The notes under the pieces: generated by a model
Seen by the model: the letters and a program-made list of their open reading frames with translations, nothing else
Database searches by the model: none
What the model was told of the DNA's origin: nothing
Position numbers and translations under genes: made by a program
Assembly (NCBI RefSeq): GCF_002937115.1
Contig: NZ_NHRY01000066.1
Coordinates: 1-35,338, forward strand
Direction of reading: 5' to 3'
Length of the DNA: 35,338 nt
Origin: Rhodopila globiformis
GTDB lineage: Bacteria > Pseudomonadota > Alphaproteobacteria > Acetobacterales > Acetobacteraceae
Shown here: positions 24,421-33,579 of the stretch, one piece after another
Position numbering within the stretch: the stretch's first letter is position 1
Layout: the number at the start of each line of letters is the position of its first letter

Positions 24421-25626
24421 TCACAGACCAAGGGAATCGAGCCGGATCACGCTGACCTCGGCGCCTTCCTCCAGCGCCGGCGCATGCGGCGGGCGCAGCA
24501 CCAGCGCATCCGCGTTCGCCAGCCGCCGCAGCATCGCCGAATCCTGCACCGGGAACGGCGTCGCCACCAACCGCCCCGCCGCGTCGCACGCGATCGAGGC
24601 GCGCAGGTAATCAGCCCGGCGGTCGTTCGCCCTGACGGCCGATCCGAGCACCGCGGCGGTCGTCGGCAGCGCCGCCGCCGGCAGGCCCGACAACCGCATC
24701 AGCGCCGGCAGCAGGAACAGGATCGCGCACACCAGCGCCGAGACCGGATTGCCCGGCAGGCCCAGCACCGGCGTCGTCCCCAGTTGCCCGAACAGCAGCG
24801 GCTTGCCCGGCCGCATCGCGATCTGCCAGAAATTCAGCGTCAGGCCGCGCGACTGCAACGCCGCGATCACAAGATCGTGGTCGCCCACCGACGCGCCGCC
24901 GGTGGTGACCAGCAGGTCCATCCCCGCCACCGCATCGGCAACCGCGGCGATCGCCGCCGCGTCGTCCCGCGCGTTCGGCAGGATCATCGGCGCCCCGCCC
25001 GCCGCGCGCACCAGGCTCGCCAGCGCGTGCGAGTTGGAACTGACGATGCCGCCCGGCGGTATCGGCTCGCCCGGCATGGCGATCTCGTCGCCGGTGGCCA
25101 GGATCGCCACGCGCGGACGGCGGTGCACTGGCAGCCAGGGATGGTTGGCGGCCGCCGCCAGGCCGGCGTCGCGGGCGGTGATCCGCCGCCCGGCCGGGAT
25201 CACCGCGTCGCCCGCGGCGAAATCCTGCCCGGCCCGGCGAATGTGACGGCCCAACGTCACGCTTTCGTTCACCCGCACGCTGTCGCCGTCGCGGGCCGCG
25301 TCCTCCTGCAGCAGGATCGCATCGGCGCCCGCCGGCACGGCGCTGCCGGTGAACAGCCGCACCGCCTGCCCCGGGCCGACAACGCCGTCGAACGGATGCC
25401 CGGCCGGCGCCGCGCCGATGACCGCCAGCACCGCCCCCGCCGCGCCGTCGGCGGCCCGCAGCGCATAGCCGTCCATCGCCGAGACATCCACCGGCGGCTG
25501 GGTCAGGCGCGCCACCACCGGCGCCGCGGTGACCCGGTTCCACGCCTCGGCCAGCGCCACGACCTCGGCCGGCGTCGGGCGCAGGACTTCGAGGATACGG
25601 GCGCGGGCTTCTTCAACGCTGATCAT
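24421..25626 (-). CDS. moeA: Molybdopterin molybdenumtransferase MoeA
   Basis: A 401-residue protein of normal MoeA length. It inserts molybdate into adenylylated molybdopterin to finish the molybdenum cofactor, in the cytoplasm. Diagnostic segments are PPVDVSAMDGYALR (about 44-57), ATGDEIAMPGEPIPPGGIVS, the MPT-binding TTGGASVGDHDLV (about 240-252), and MRPGKPLLFGQL with LGLPGNPVSALV. The start is ATG 25626 (MISVEEARARILEVL), the standard beginning. Neighbours are lexA downstream, an order I recall from other alphaproteobacteria, and a LacI gene 75 bases upstream. The MOSC protein at 34567 is the only other gene here with a possible molybdenum-related role. No other cofactor genes are in the window. 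Confidence 0.96.
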   Translation of the reverse strand: MISVEEARARILEVLRPTPAEVVALAEAWNRVTAAPVVARLTQPPVDVSAMDGYALRAADGAAGAVLAVIGAAPAGHPFDGVVGPGQAVRLFTGSAVPAGADAILLQEDAARDGDSVRVNESVTLGRHIRRAGQDFAAGDAVIPAGRRITARDAGLAAAANHPWLPVHRRPRVAILATGDEIAMPGEPIPPGGIVSSNSHALASLVRAAGGAPMILPNARDDAAAIAAVADAVAGMDLLVTTGGASVGDHDLVIAALQSRGLTLNFWQIAMRPGKPLLFGQLGTTPVLGLPGNPVSALVCAILFLLPALMRLSGLPAAALPTTAAVLGSAVRANDRRADYLRASIACDAAGRLVATPFPVQDSAMLRRLANADALVLRPPHAPALEEGAEVSVIRLDSLGL

Positions 25627-25701
25627 GCTGGCTCCGCCTGGATGGGACGTCTCGGAGCACTGTGCGCAATGCGCGGCGAAGTCTCAAGATCGCGGGATCG
25701 C

Positions 25702-26727
25702 TCAGGTCGTCGCCCGCTCGACGATGCGGAACGGCACCTGCATCCGGTCGTTGTCGCTCGCCCGCTCCCCCGCCAGCCGCCGCAGCAGCAACGTCGCGGC
25801 CGATCGGCCGGTGCCGCTGCCTTCGGGGCTGACGGTGGTGATCGGCGGCTCGTTCACTTCGCTGAACTCGAAGTTGCCGAAGCCGACGACGCCGAGTTGG
25901 GCAGGGAGCGCCACGCCCTGCACCCGCGCCTCGGTCACCACGCCGAACGCCATCAGGTCGGAGCTGCAGAACAGCCCGCAGGGCTGATCCAGCAGCGGCC
26001 GCAGGGCGCGCATGCCGTCACGCCCGGCGCCGGCGGTGCTGGGGGCGCAGGTCGTCTGTTCCAGGACCAGGGGTTTCCCCACCGCCGCCACCCGCTCGGT
26101 GAAGCCGCGCGCCCGGGTCAGCGCGCGGGAATCCCGCGCCGACAGCGAAGCGAACCGCTCATAGCCCTTGCCCAGGAGAAAATCGGCAACCTCGCGCCCG
26201 ACATGGGCGTGGTCGAAGCCGATGACCATGTCGATCGGCCGGCTGGAGACGTCCCAAACCTCGACGACCGGGATGCGCGCCTCGATCAGCATCTGCAAGG
26301 CGCCGGGGGTATAGGCGGACCCGGTGATCAGCAACGCGTCCGGCCGGCGGCCGAGCAGCGCGTGGAACAGCGCCTCGTCATCCGTCTGGTCATAGCCGCT
26401 GATCGACAGCATCACCTGGTAGCCGGCCTGGCGCATCGAGGCGCTGAACGACTGCACCAGCCCGGCGAACATCGGGTGGGCGATGGTCGGCACGATGGCG
26501 GCGACCATGCGGGACTTGCGCGAGGACAGCCCGCCGGCGATCAGGTTCGGGACGTAGCCCAGGCGCTCGATCGCCGCCCGCACCCGGGCGGTGGTCTCCG
26601 GCGAGACCCGGTCGGGCGTGTTGATGACGCGCGAGACGGTCATCGGCGCGACGCCGGCCGCGGCCGCCACATCGGTGATCTTGACGGGCGCGGTTCGGAT
26701 TGGCGGGGCGCGCTCCGTGTCGGACAC
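25702..26727 (-). CDS. LacI family transcriptional regulator
   Basis: A 341-residue regulator from GTG 26727, preferred because an AAGAAGGGA ribosome site lies upstream. A GTG at 26760 would add 11 residues but lacks a good site. The DNA-binding headpiece reads ITDVAAAAGVAPMTVSRVIN (about 17-36), the LacI helix-turn-helix, and the hinge helix follows near NLIAGGLSSRKSRMVA. The ligand-binding domain has the periplasmic-binding-protein fold (VAAIVPTIAHPMFAGLVQSF ... CSSDLMAFGV). The nearest known group by eye is GntR of gluconate control, but the ligand is unknown. It is transcribed divergently from the luciferase-like gene at 26866, which is its most likely target. Confidence 0.9.
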   Translation of the reverse strand: MSDTERAPPIRTAPVKITDVAAAAGVAPMTVSRVINTPDRVSPETTARVRAAIERLGYVPNLIAGGLSSRKSRMVAAIVPTIAHPMFAGLVQSFSASMRQAGYQVMLSISGYDQTDDEALFHALLGRRPDALLITGSAYTPGALQMLIEARIPVVEVWDVSSRPIDMVIGFDHAHVGREVADFLLGKGYERFASLSARDSRALTRARGFTERVAAVGKPLVLEQTTCAPSTAGAGRDGMRALRPLLDQPCGLFCSSDLMAFGVVTEARVQGVALPAQLGVVGFGNFEFSEVNEPPITTVSPEGSGTGRSAATLLLRRLAGERASDNDRMQVPFRIVERATT

Positions 26728-26768
26728 CGTGGTTTTTCCCTTCTTGTGGTGGAACGTCACCCTAGCGT

Positions 26769-26782
26769 GCCGGCGCGCCGGC
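26769..26782. promoter_or_regulatory. 14-bp palindrome between the LacI gene and the oxidoreductase
   Basis: GCCGGCGCGCCGGC is a perfect palindrome located 40 bases before the LacI start and 84 before the divergent gene. LacI-family operators are palindromic, but usually with a central CG and AT-richer flanks, so this may be chance in GC-rich DNA. Confidence 0.25.
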
Positions 26783-26865
26783 GGCCAGAGAATACCGCCG
26801 GGTCTGGAGCATCGGAGTTAATTGAGGCAGCATGCCCGGATTCAATCGGCAGGAGGAAGCTCAGG

Positions 26866-27723
26866 ATGCTGAAATCCGGCGTATCGATGTTCTTCACCGA
26901 CTATTCAATCGCCCCCGGGGCGCTGGGCCAGGCGCTGGAGCAGCGCGGCTTCGAATCCGTATGGGCACCGGAACATTCGCATATCCCGCTGTCGCGCAAG
27001 TCGCCGTTCCCGGGCGGCGGTGACGTGCCGAAGAAGTATTACGACGCCATGGACCCGTTCGTGACGCTGACGGCGGCGGCCGCGGCGACGAAAACGCTGA
27101 AGGTCGGCACCGGCGTCTGCCTGGTGGCGCAGCGCGACCCGATCCAGACGGCGAAGCTGGTGGCGTCGATCGACCAGGTCTCCGGCGGGCGGTTCCTGTT
27201 CGGTATCGGCAACGGCTGGAACCAGGACGAGCTGGAGGACCACGGCGTGAAATTCGCCGATCGGCATAAGGTGGCGCGGGAGCGGGTCGAAGCGATGAAG
27301 GCGATCTGGACCCAGAACAAGCCGGAATATCATGGCGAATTCGTGAACTTCGACCCGATGATGACCTGGCCGAAGCCGGTGCAGAAGCCACATCCGCCGG
27401 TAATCGTCGGCGGCGCCTTCCCCTACTCCGCCCGCCGGGCGATCCGTTACGGTGACGGCTGGATTCCGCAGGCGGCTCGCGGCGGCTACAAGGAGATCGG
27501 CGACCTGATCCCCGAGTTCCGCAAGATGGCGACCGAGGCAGGGCGCAACCCGGACGAGATCGCCATCACCGTCTGGTTCCCGCGCCGCGAGTTGGACCTG
27601 ATGAAGCGCTATGCTGACATGGGCGTGGAGCGCGTGGTGTTCAACGTGGAGTCGGAGGGGGCGGACAAGGTGCTGCCAGTGCTTGACGAGATCGCCGCGT
27701 TCATGGCGAAGGCGAACGGCTGA
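26866..27723 (+). CDS. Luciferase-like oxidoreductase, F420-dependent type
   Basis: A 285-residue TIM-barrel oxidoreductase. It starts at ATG 26866 behind a strong AGGAGG (26851-26856). The much longer open frame upstream is a shadow of moeA and lacI. Typical segments are FESVWAPEHSHIPLSRKSPF (about 27-46), TLKVGTGVCLVAQRDPIQTA (about 79-98), the conserved SGGRFLFGIGNGWNQDEL (about 107-124) and PHPPVIVGGAFPYSARRAIR. This is the subgroup annotated as probable F420-dependent oxidoreductases (TIGR03619-like). Whether this organism uses F420 or FMN cannot be told here. It is divergent from a LacI regulator, and the second LLM-class enzyme in the window is only distantly similar to it. Confidence 0.9.
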   Translation: MLKSGVSMFFTDYSIAPGALGQALEQRGFESVWAPEHSHIPLSRKSPFPGGGDVPKKYYDAMDPFVTLTAAAAATKTLKVGTGVCLVAQRDPIQTAKLVASIDQVSGGRFLFGIGNGWNQDELEDHGVKFADRHKVARERVEAMKAIWTQNKPEYHGEFVNFDPMMTWPKPVQKPHPPVIVGGAFPYSARRAIRYGDGWIPQAARGGYKEIGDLIPEFRKMATEAGRNPDEIAITVWFPRRELDLMKRYADMGVERVVFNVESEGADKVLPVLDEIAAFMAKANG

Positions 27724-27784
27724 GGGCGCGGATGGCTCGGTGACGGGCATCGAGGCCTGCGTCGCCTGGGCCTGCAAAGACGGA

Positions 27785-28020
27785 CCATCCACGCCTGGCG
27801 GTATATTGATACCGCGGCACAGGTGTGGATGGTGGGCCCTCGCCCCATTGGCGTTAAAATGGCGTGGCGGCGGCACGATGCTTGCCATTCCGTCATGGCC
27901 CGGCTTGTCCGGGCCACCTGTCGCGGCACAGTGCTGGAACAGGTGGCCCGGACAAGCCGAGCCATGACGAGGAGGCAACAGCCAGCCCTGTTTTAACGCC
28001 AATGGGGCCTTCGCCCACCA
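27785..28020. repeat. Repeat cluster: module C, GGCGTTAAAAT block and type A palindrome copy 4
   Basis: CCATCCACGCCT (27785-27796) pairs with AGGTGTGGATGG (27821-27832). CCCCATTGGCGTTAAAAT follows at 27843-27860. The type A arms are 27891-27919 and 27941-27969, with one mismatch at 27960. An inverted TTTTAACGCCAATGGGGC block closes the cluster at about 27992-28009. The two GGCGTTAAAA blocks face each other across the palindrome, so the whole cluster is itself roughly symmetric. Confidence 0.85.
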
Positions 28021-28771
28021 TGAAGGTGCAGGAACGGCCACGTCCCCGATCCCGCGGTGTCAGGGCGTGCACCCATCATGACGGCGTCGTGCAGCCAGGC
28101 TTGCCGTGAATGCGCTCCAACCAGCGATCATACGCGGACGGGCGGCCAGTGACCCTCAGCCTACGATGCCGCCAGCAGGCATGAATTCGGTCATCCGGAG
28201 GAATCCGAACAACAAACCGCTTCTCCCGCGATTGTGAAGAATCCCTGCCCTGTTTTCATGATTCTTAAGGACTGACGTCTGCTGTGCGTGGCACAATGCA
28301 GGATTCTCGTCCGGAACCGTCGGAGGCCGCAACCGCCAGACGAGGAACCAGCTTCGGTCGCCGTCGACCGCGATGTTCGTTACGGGCCAGTTTCTGGTTG
28401 CCGGCGATGCAGCCTGTGCGTGCAATGCCGTGCCGCCCAGTTATCTCGGCCGGCCGCTCCCGTAATTGTTTTGGAGTTAGTGTGTTTTCCCGGCATCGAC
28501 CATGCACATACATTTGCCTTGACGCCAATCGACCTGCGCCCGCCTGATACACCCAGCTCCGAGGATGCATGTACGCGCTCACTGATGTCGTCCGAACCCA
28601 CCATACGGCAGGCACCGACGTTACGGCTTTCGACCCGTATCGCTGAACACACCCGCGACGGAAACGCAGCCATGACCCGCGCTGACGCACCGGAGGTCTT
28701 CCAGCAGGACGTGCACGGCATTCCCGGCCTGATCCCAGGACGCCGCCCGTTGCCGGCAGGACCTGGATCGC
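28021..28771. other. 750-bp gap before the glycosyltransferase
   Basis: Open frames exist on both strands but give Arg/Pro/Ser-rich peptides without family features. Composition is noticeably less GC-biased than in the surrounding genes, especially 28190-28300, with AATTCGG, ATTCTTAAGG and ATTGTGAAG words. It may carry the promoter of the glycosyltransferase or decayed horizontally acquired sequence. No RNA gene was recognised. Confidence 0.45.
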
Positions 28772-31204
28772 ATGGCTGACCTACTGGACCTGGTTCCATT
28801 GCATGACCTGGCGCCGGACGGCGATGCCTGGATCGCGACCGGCGACGCCCCCGGCTTTCTGTTGCGCCCACGTTCCGGTCGCCTGCCCAAGGGCTGGGTC
28901 CTGCTGCGGTTCGGCGCCAGGGCCGATGACGGCACCCTCACCCCCGTCCTCGCCGTGGACGACGGCACGGGCTTTTCCATCGGCGGCGCACGGCGCATTT
29001 CGTTGCAGGAAGCTACGGGCAGCGGCGTCCTCCTGCGCCTGCCCGACACGGTCCAGGCGCTCCGGCTCGACCCATTGAGCGGGCGTGGCCGGTTCCAGGT
29101 CGATCGCCCCGAAATCGAGCGTATCGGATTGGCGCGCGTCGCGCTGCGGCGCGTCGCACCGGTTGTCCACCGCCTGCGCCAGCCGGGCATGGCAAGCCGT
29201 TACGCCGCCGCCGCGGTGCGGATCGGGCGCCAATCGGGCCTGCGCGGCGTGCTGTCGCACATGCTGCGTGACCGGCAGCAATCGGGCACCACGTCCTATG
29301 CCGACTGGATCCGCGCCCACGACCGGCTGGACGCCGGCGACCGGGCCGCCATCGCCGGGCGCATCGCCGACATCGGCGGGAAACCAACGATCTCGATCAT
29401 TGTGCCGCTGCGCGACACGCCCGGCCATTTGCTCCGGCAGTGCATCGAGTCCGTGCGTGGCCAGCTCTGGCCGCACTGGGAACTCTGCCTGGCGGACGAT
29501 GCCTCGACCGCCCCCCACCTGCCGGCCATCTGCGAGGATTACGCCCGCGGCGACCCACGCATTCGTTTCGTCCGCCGATCGCAGAACGGCGATGCCGCCG
29601 CTGCGTCCAACGCCGCCCTGGCCCTGGCAAGCGGCGAATTCGTTGCTTTGCTCGATCCTGCTGACGAACTCGCGCCCCACGCCCTCTACATGGTGGCCGA
29701 GGCGCTGGCGGAGCGGCCGGACCTGGACCTGATCTTCTCCGACGAAGACAGCATCGACGCGGCAAGCCTGCGCCACGATCCGTGGTTCAAGCCGGACTGG
29801 AACCACGACCTGATGCTGAGCCAGAATGCGGTTGGCCACCTCGCGGTCTTCCGCCACCGCCTGGTCGAGGACGCAGGCGGTTTCCGCAGCGGCTTCGACG
29901 GCAGCGGGGACTACGACCTGACGCTGCGGGTCGCCGAGCGCACCGCGCCCGGGCGCATTGGACATATCCCCTTCATCCTGTACCATCGGCGCGCGATCCC
30001 GGGGCCGACGGCCGGCGGCGAACAGCACGATCCGCACCAGGCCGCGGCGCGTGCCGTGCAGCAGCACCTCGACCGCACCGGCCGCACCGGCGCGCGCGTT
30101 GAATCCCAGGGCCCCCCGGGCTGTTGCCGCGTCCACTGGCCGTTGCCGCCAAACCCGCCGCGCGTGGCGATCATCATCCCGACACGCGACAAGGTGGCGC
30201 TGCTGCGGGTCGCCGTGGACTCGGTTCTTGCGCGTACCGACTATCCGGCCATCGAGATCATCGTCGTCGACAACGGCAGCGTCGAGGCGCCGACGCTGGA
30301 GTACCTGCAGCGGATCCGGCAGCATCCTGGCGTGCGTGTGCTGCGCTACGACCAGCCGTACAGCTTTGCCGCGCTCAACAACTGGGCGGTGGCGCAGACC
30401 GGCGCGCCGGTGGTGGCGTTTCTCAACAACGACATCGAGGTGATCACGCCCGAGTGGCTGTCGGAGATGGTGTCGCAGGCGCTGCGTCCGGAAGTCGGCG
30501 CGGTCGGCTGCAAGCTATATTACCCGGACGGCACGATCCAGCACGCCGGCATCGTCGTCGGGATCGGCGCGCTAGCCGGGCATCCGCATACGGGCCTTCC
30601 GCGTGAGGCACCGGGCTATTTCGGCCGCGCCGCCTGCGCACAACGTTACTCCGCCGTCACAGCTGCCTGCATGGTCATGCGGCGCGAGGTATTCCTGCGC
30701 GTCGGCGGCTTCAACGAGCGCGATTTTGCCATCGCCTTCAACGACGTGGACATCGGGCTGCGGCTCAACCGCGCTGGCTTCGCCGTCGTCTGGACCCCGC
30801 ACGCCCAACTGTTCCACCATGAAAGCGCAAGCCTCGGCCCCGCGACCGGTGGCAGCCGCCTGCGGCAGTTCCACCGCGAATGCGACAATCTGTGGCGCGC
30901 CTGGCCGGAGGCGATCCGGAACGATCCGTTCTACAATCCCAATCTGACGATCATCGGCATTGACTGGAGTCTCGCTTTTCCGCCGCGTGTCACGCGCCCC
31001 TGGCAACAGCGGCGTATCGGGCGATTGCTGTCCACCATGGCCGGGCGTATCTCCAATGGCGCCAAAACAGCGGCATCGGCGGCACGACTGATTCCGTCGT
31101 CATGGCGGCCACAGGGCCACCATGACGACATAGCAACGCCCGTGCCGCCTGGTCCGGCAGCGGCAGAGACGTATCCTACCGCCGCCCCGTCGGCACCTGG
31201 TTGA
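28772..31204 (+). CDS. Large glycosyltransferase with two GT2 domains
   Basis: An 810-residue protein. Residues 1-200 have no recognised catalytic family. The first GT2 domain is about 203-400: ISIIVPLRDTPGHLLRQCIE, CLADDAST, then LLDPADEL (295-298), where relatives usually have a DHDDE-type metal motif, so one Asp is lost. The second GT2 domain is about 465-700: VAIIIPTRDKVALLRVAVDS, EIIVVDNGSVEAPT, the metal motif FLNNDIEV (about 550) and later FNERDFAIAFNDVDIGLRL, which looks complete. Such double GT2 proteins build O-antigen or capsule-type polysaccharides from nucleotide sugars at the membrane's inner face. The last 50 or so residues are encoded by repeat-like DNA and overlap the converging dehydrogenase gene by 29 bases, so the native end is probably near residue 755. 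Confidence 0.87.
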   Translation: MADLLDLVPLHDLAPDGDAWIATGDAPGFLLRPRSGRLPKGWVLLRFGARADDGTLTPVLAVDDGTGFSIGGARRISLQEATGSGVLLRLPDTVQALRLDPLSGRGRFQVDRPEIERIGLARVALRRVAPVVHRLRQPGMASRYAAAAVRIGRQSGLRGVLSHMLRDRQQSGTTSYADWIRAHDRLDAGDRAAIAGRIADIGGKPTISIIVPLRDTPGHLLRQCIESVRGQLWPHWELCLADDASTAPHLPAICEDYARGDPRIRFVRRSQNGDAAAASNAALALASGEFVALLDPADELAPHALYMVAEALAERPDLDLIFSDEDSIDAASLRHDPWFKPDWNHDLMLSQNAVGHLAVFRHRLVEDAGGFRSGFDGSGDYDLTLRVAERTAPGRIGHIPFILYHRRAIPGPTAGGEQHDPHQAAARAVQQHLDRTGRTGARVESQGPPGCCRVHWPLPPNPPRVAIIIPTRDKVALLRVAVDSVLARTDYPAIEIIVVDNGSVEAPTLEYLQRIRQHPGVRVLRYDQPYSFAALNNWAVAQTGAPVVAFLNNDIEVITPEWLSEMVSQALRPEVGAVGCKLYYPDGTIQHAGIVVGIGALAGHPHTGLPREAPGYFGRAACAQRYSAVTAACMVMRREVFLRVGGFNERDFAIAFNDVDIGLRLNRAGFAVVWTPHAQLFHHESASLGPATGGSRLRQFHRECDNLWRAWPEAIRNDPFYNPNLTIIGIDWSLAFPPRVTRPWQQRRIGRLLSTMAGRISNGAKTAASAARLIPSSWRPQGHHDDIATPVPPGPAAAETYPTAAPSAPG
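31050..31130. repeat. Repeat-like block inside the 3' end of the glycosyltransferase gene
   Basis: CTCCAATGGCGCCAAAACAG (31052-31071) resembles the CCAATGGCGTTAAAA block, and TCGTCATGGCGGCCACAGGG followed by CCACCATGACGACA (31098-31131) is a short hairpin of the same CGTCATGG / CCATGACG type as the intergenic repeats. It is translated as the protein's tail. Confidence 0.6.
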
Positions 31205-32408
31205 ACGGCATCCCCTTGTCCGCCCGGATGTCCGGCGGCAGGCCCAGCACCCGTTCCGCAATGATGTTCCGCAGGATCTCATCCGATCCGCCGGCGATCC
31301 GCATGCTCGGCGAACTCAGCAGCGCGGATTGGAACATCGCGTACGCCTCCGCCAGGTCGTCGTCCACCACCAGCCCCGCGGCGCCCATCAGGTCGATCCC
31401 GTAGCTGGCGATGTCCTGCAGCTTCGAGGCGTTCACCAGCTTGTGGATGGAGTTCTCCGGCCCCGGCGTCTCGCCGCGCGACAGCGCCGTCATGGTGCGG
31501 AAGCGGGTGAACTTCAGCCCCTGCGACCGCGCCTGCCACTCGGCGATGCGTTCCCGCACCGCGCCGTTCTGGATCGCCGGCTTGCCGTTGATCCGCATCT
31601 TGCGCGCCAGTTCCACCAGGTCGTCCACGTCCGGCCGCTGCACGTCGCCCACGGCAAGCCGCTCGTTCATCAGCGTGGTCAGCGACACGCGCCACCCCTG
31701 CCCCACCGCGCCCAGCCGCTGGCTGTCGGGCACCCGCACGTCGGTGAAGAACACCTCATTGAAATGCCGCGCCCCCGACATCTGGTGGATCGGCCTTATT
31801 TCGATTCCGGGTGATTTCATGTCCAGAAAGAAGAAGGTCAGCCCCTCGTGCTTCGGCACGTTCGGATCGGTGCGCACGACGATGATGCCGAAATCCGACA
31901 GATGCGCGCCCGAGGTCCAGATCTTCTGCCCGTTGATGATCCAGTCGTCACCGTCCCGCTCGGCCTTGGTGCGCAGGGCCGCCAGGTCGGAGCCGCCGGC
32001 CGGCTCGCTGAACAACTGGCACCACACTTCCTCGCCGCGCAGCGCCGGGCGCACGTAGCGGTCGAGCTGTTCCGGCTTCGCATAGGCCATCATGGTCGGG
32101 ATGCACATGCCCAGGCCGATTTCATACAGCCCGCGCGGCACGACGAAATCATCCTCCTCCTGGTTGTAGATCACCTGCAGGATCGGCGACGCCTCCCGCC
32201 CGCCGAACCGTTTCGGCCAGGTAAGGCCGGCGAAACCGGCGTCGGCCTTCTTCGCCTGCCAGGTTTTGCAGCGCGCCACGCCCTCGGCATCGAGGCCGCT
32301 CTGCCGCAGCACCGGCCGCGCCGCCGCCTTGGGTTCGGCATGCGCGTTCAGGAACGCCCGCGCCTCGGCACGGAAGGCGGCTTCCTCCGGGGTATCGTTG
32401 AAGTCCAT
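31176..32408 (-). CDS. Acyl-CoA dehydrogenase, subunit 1
   Basis: A 410-residue FAD-dependent acyl-CoA dehydrogenase. Visible parts are the N-terminal helical domain (MDFNDTPEEAAFRAEARAFL), the FAD/substrate segment CQLFSEPAGGSDLAALRTKA (about 130-149), NGQKIWTSGAHLSDFGIIVV, and the C-terminal GGSDEILRNIIAERVLGLPP. It is slightly longer than standard enzymes, like those working in pairs on steroid side chains or branched acyl-CoAs (FadE28/29 type). The next gene upstream is a second, shorter dehydrogenase 14 bases away, which favours a heteromeric enzyme. Its 3' end overlaps the converging glycosyltransferase frame. The substrate is not readable from sequence. Confidence 0.92.
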   Translation of the reverse strand: MDFNDTPEEAAFRAEARAFLNAHAEPKAAARPVLRQSGLDAEGVARCKTWQAKKADAGFAGLTWPKRFGGREASPILQVIYNQEEDDFVVPRGLYEIGLGMCIPTMMAYAKPEQLDRYVRPALRGEEVWCQLFSEPAGGSDLAALRTKAERDGDDWIINGQKIWTSGAHLSDFGIIVVRTDPNVPKHEGLTFFFLDMKSPGIEIRPIHQMSGARHFNEVFFTDVRVPDSQRLGAVGQGWRVSLTTLMNERLAVGDVQRPDVDDLVELARKMRINGKPAIQNGAVRERIAEWQARSQGLKFTRFRTMTALSRGETPGPENSIHKLVNASKLQDIASYGIDLMGAAGLVVDDDLAEAYAMFQSALLSSPSMRIAGGSDEILRNIIAERVLGLPPDIRADKGMPFNQVPTGRR

Positions 32409-32422
32409 GACGTTCGTTCCCT

Positions 32423-33526
32423 CTACGCTGCGTTGCGGGTTTCCAGCAGATCGACCAGACGGTGCTTCCAGAACGGCAAAGAACCGATCGCCAGTGCCAG
32501 TTCCTTGGACCGGCGGTAGAACAGGTGGCAGTCCACCGCCCAGGTGAAGCCGATGCCGCCGTGCGTCTGGATGTTTTCCTTCGAGGCCAGGTGGAACGCC
32601 TCGGTGGCCGAGACCCGCGCCGTCGCCGCGGCCAGCGGCAGGTCGGTGGCGTCCGCGCCCAGCGCCCAGGCGCCGTAGTAGGCGTTCGACCGCGCCAGTT
32701 CCAGCGCCACGTACACATCCGCCAGCTTGTGCTTGATCGCCTGGAACGAGCCGATGGGCCGGCCAAAGGCATAGCGCTCCAGCGCATAGTCGCGCGCCAT
32801 GTGCAGGCAGGCGTCGGCGCCGCCGACCTGTTCGAATGCGAACAGAATAGCCGCGCGGTCAAGGACACGCTGCACCGCGCCCCAGCCGCCGTTGCCCAAC
32901 CGCTCGGCCGGCACCGCCTCGAAGTCCAGCCGCGCCTGGTTGCGGGTCGGATCGACGGTGGTGAGATCCCGCCGGCGGACATTCGCCAGATCGGCCAGGT
33001 ACAGGCTGGCCTGCCGCGCCTCGTTGCAGGCCACAACCACGGCGATGTCGGCGATGCCGCCGTCGGCCACCGGCCACTTGATCCCCTTCAGCATGCCGCC
33101 GACGGCGCGGGCGTGGATCGCGTCGGGCTCGGGGTTGCCGGCGCCCTCGGACAGGGCGAAGCAGGCGATGGTCGATCCGTCGGCCAGCTTCGGCAACCAT
33201 TCGCGGCGCTGGGCGTCCGACCCGGCGGTCAGGATCGCCTCGGCCGCCAGGTACGCGGTGGAGGCGAACGGCGCCGGCGCCACCACGCGGCCGATTTCCT
33301 CGGCCAGCACGCACAGGCCTTCGTAGCCCAGGCCGGCGCCGCCGAATTCCTCCGGGATTGCCGCGCCGATCCAGCCCATGCCGGCGATCTCGCGCCAGAG
33401 ATCGACCGCGTAACGTTCTTGCCCGTCAAGCGAGCGGCGGGCCACCGCCGGCGTGCATCGCTCCGACAGGAAGCGCCGCGCCTGGTCGCGCAGTTGCTTC
33501 AGGTCGTCGGAAAAGTCGAAGTTCAT
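32423..33526 (-). CDS. Acyl-CoA dehydrogenase, subunit 2
   Basis: A 367-residue acyl-CoA dehydrogenase-like protein. It has MGWIGAAIPEEFGGAGLGYE (about 50-69), the ACFALSEGAG segment, ALERYAFGRPIGSFQAIKHK (about 247-266) and QTHGGIGFTWAVDCHLFYRR (about 318-337). In relatives the Trp of the last motif is usually followed by Glu; here the next residue is Ala (TWAVD), which may reflect the shared active site of a heteromer. The start is ATG 33526 after GGGGGAATCACC. It leads an operon with the gene 14 bases downstream, the pair resembling FadE28/FadE29-type complexes. The SDR gene ends 175 bases upstream in the same direction, separated by two hairpins. Confidence 0.9.
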   Translation of the reverse strand: MNFDFSDDLKQLRDQARRFLSERCTPAVARRSLDGQERYAVDLWREIAGMGWIGAAIPEEFGGAGLGYEGLCVLAEEIGRVVAPAPFASTAYLAAEAILTAGSDAQRREWLPKLADGSTIACFALSEGAGNPEPDAIHARAVGGMLKGIKWPVADGGIADIAVVVACNEARQASLYLADLANVRRRDLTTVDPTRNQARLDFEAVPAERLGNGGWGAVQRVLDRAAILFAFEQVGGADACLHMARDYALERYAFGRPIGSFQAIKHKLADVYVALELARSNAYYGAWALGADATDLPLAAATARVSATEAFHLASKENIQTHGGIGFTWAVDCHLFYRRSKELALAIGSLPFWKHRLVDLLETRNAA

Positions 33527-33579
33527 GGTGATTCCCCCTTTTCAGCACGGTGCCAGCATGCGGGCCGCCTGTGAAGCGT

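Noticed and set aside
24484-27723. A 1079-codon plus-strand open frame
   Set aside because: Its first 794 codons run antisense to moeA and lacI and are Arg/His-rich shadow sequence. Only the last 286 codons, from ATG 26866 with its own AGGAGG, form a real protein.
28265-28779. Open frames of 140-163 codons before the glycosyltransferase
   Set aside because: Neither strand gives a family-like protein, a plausible ribosome site or consistent codon bias.
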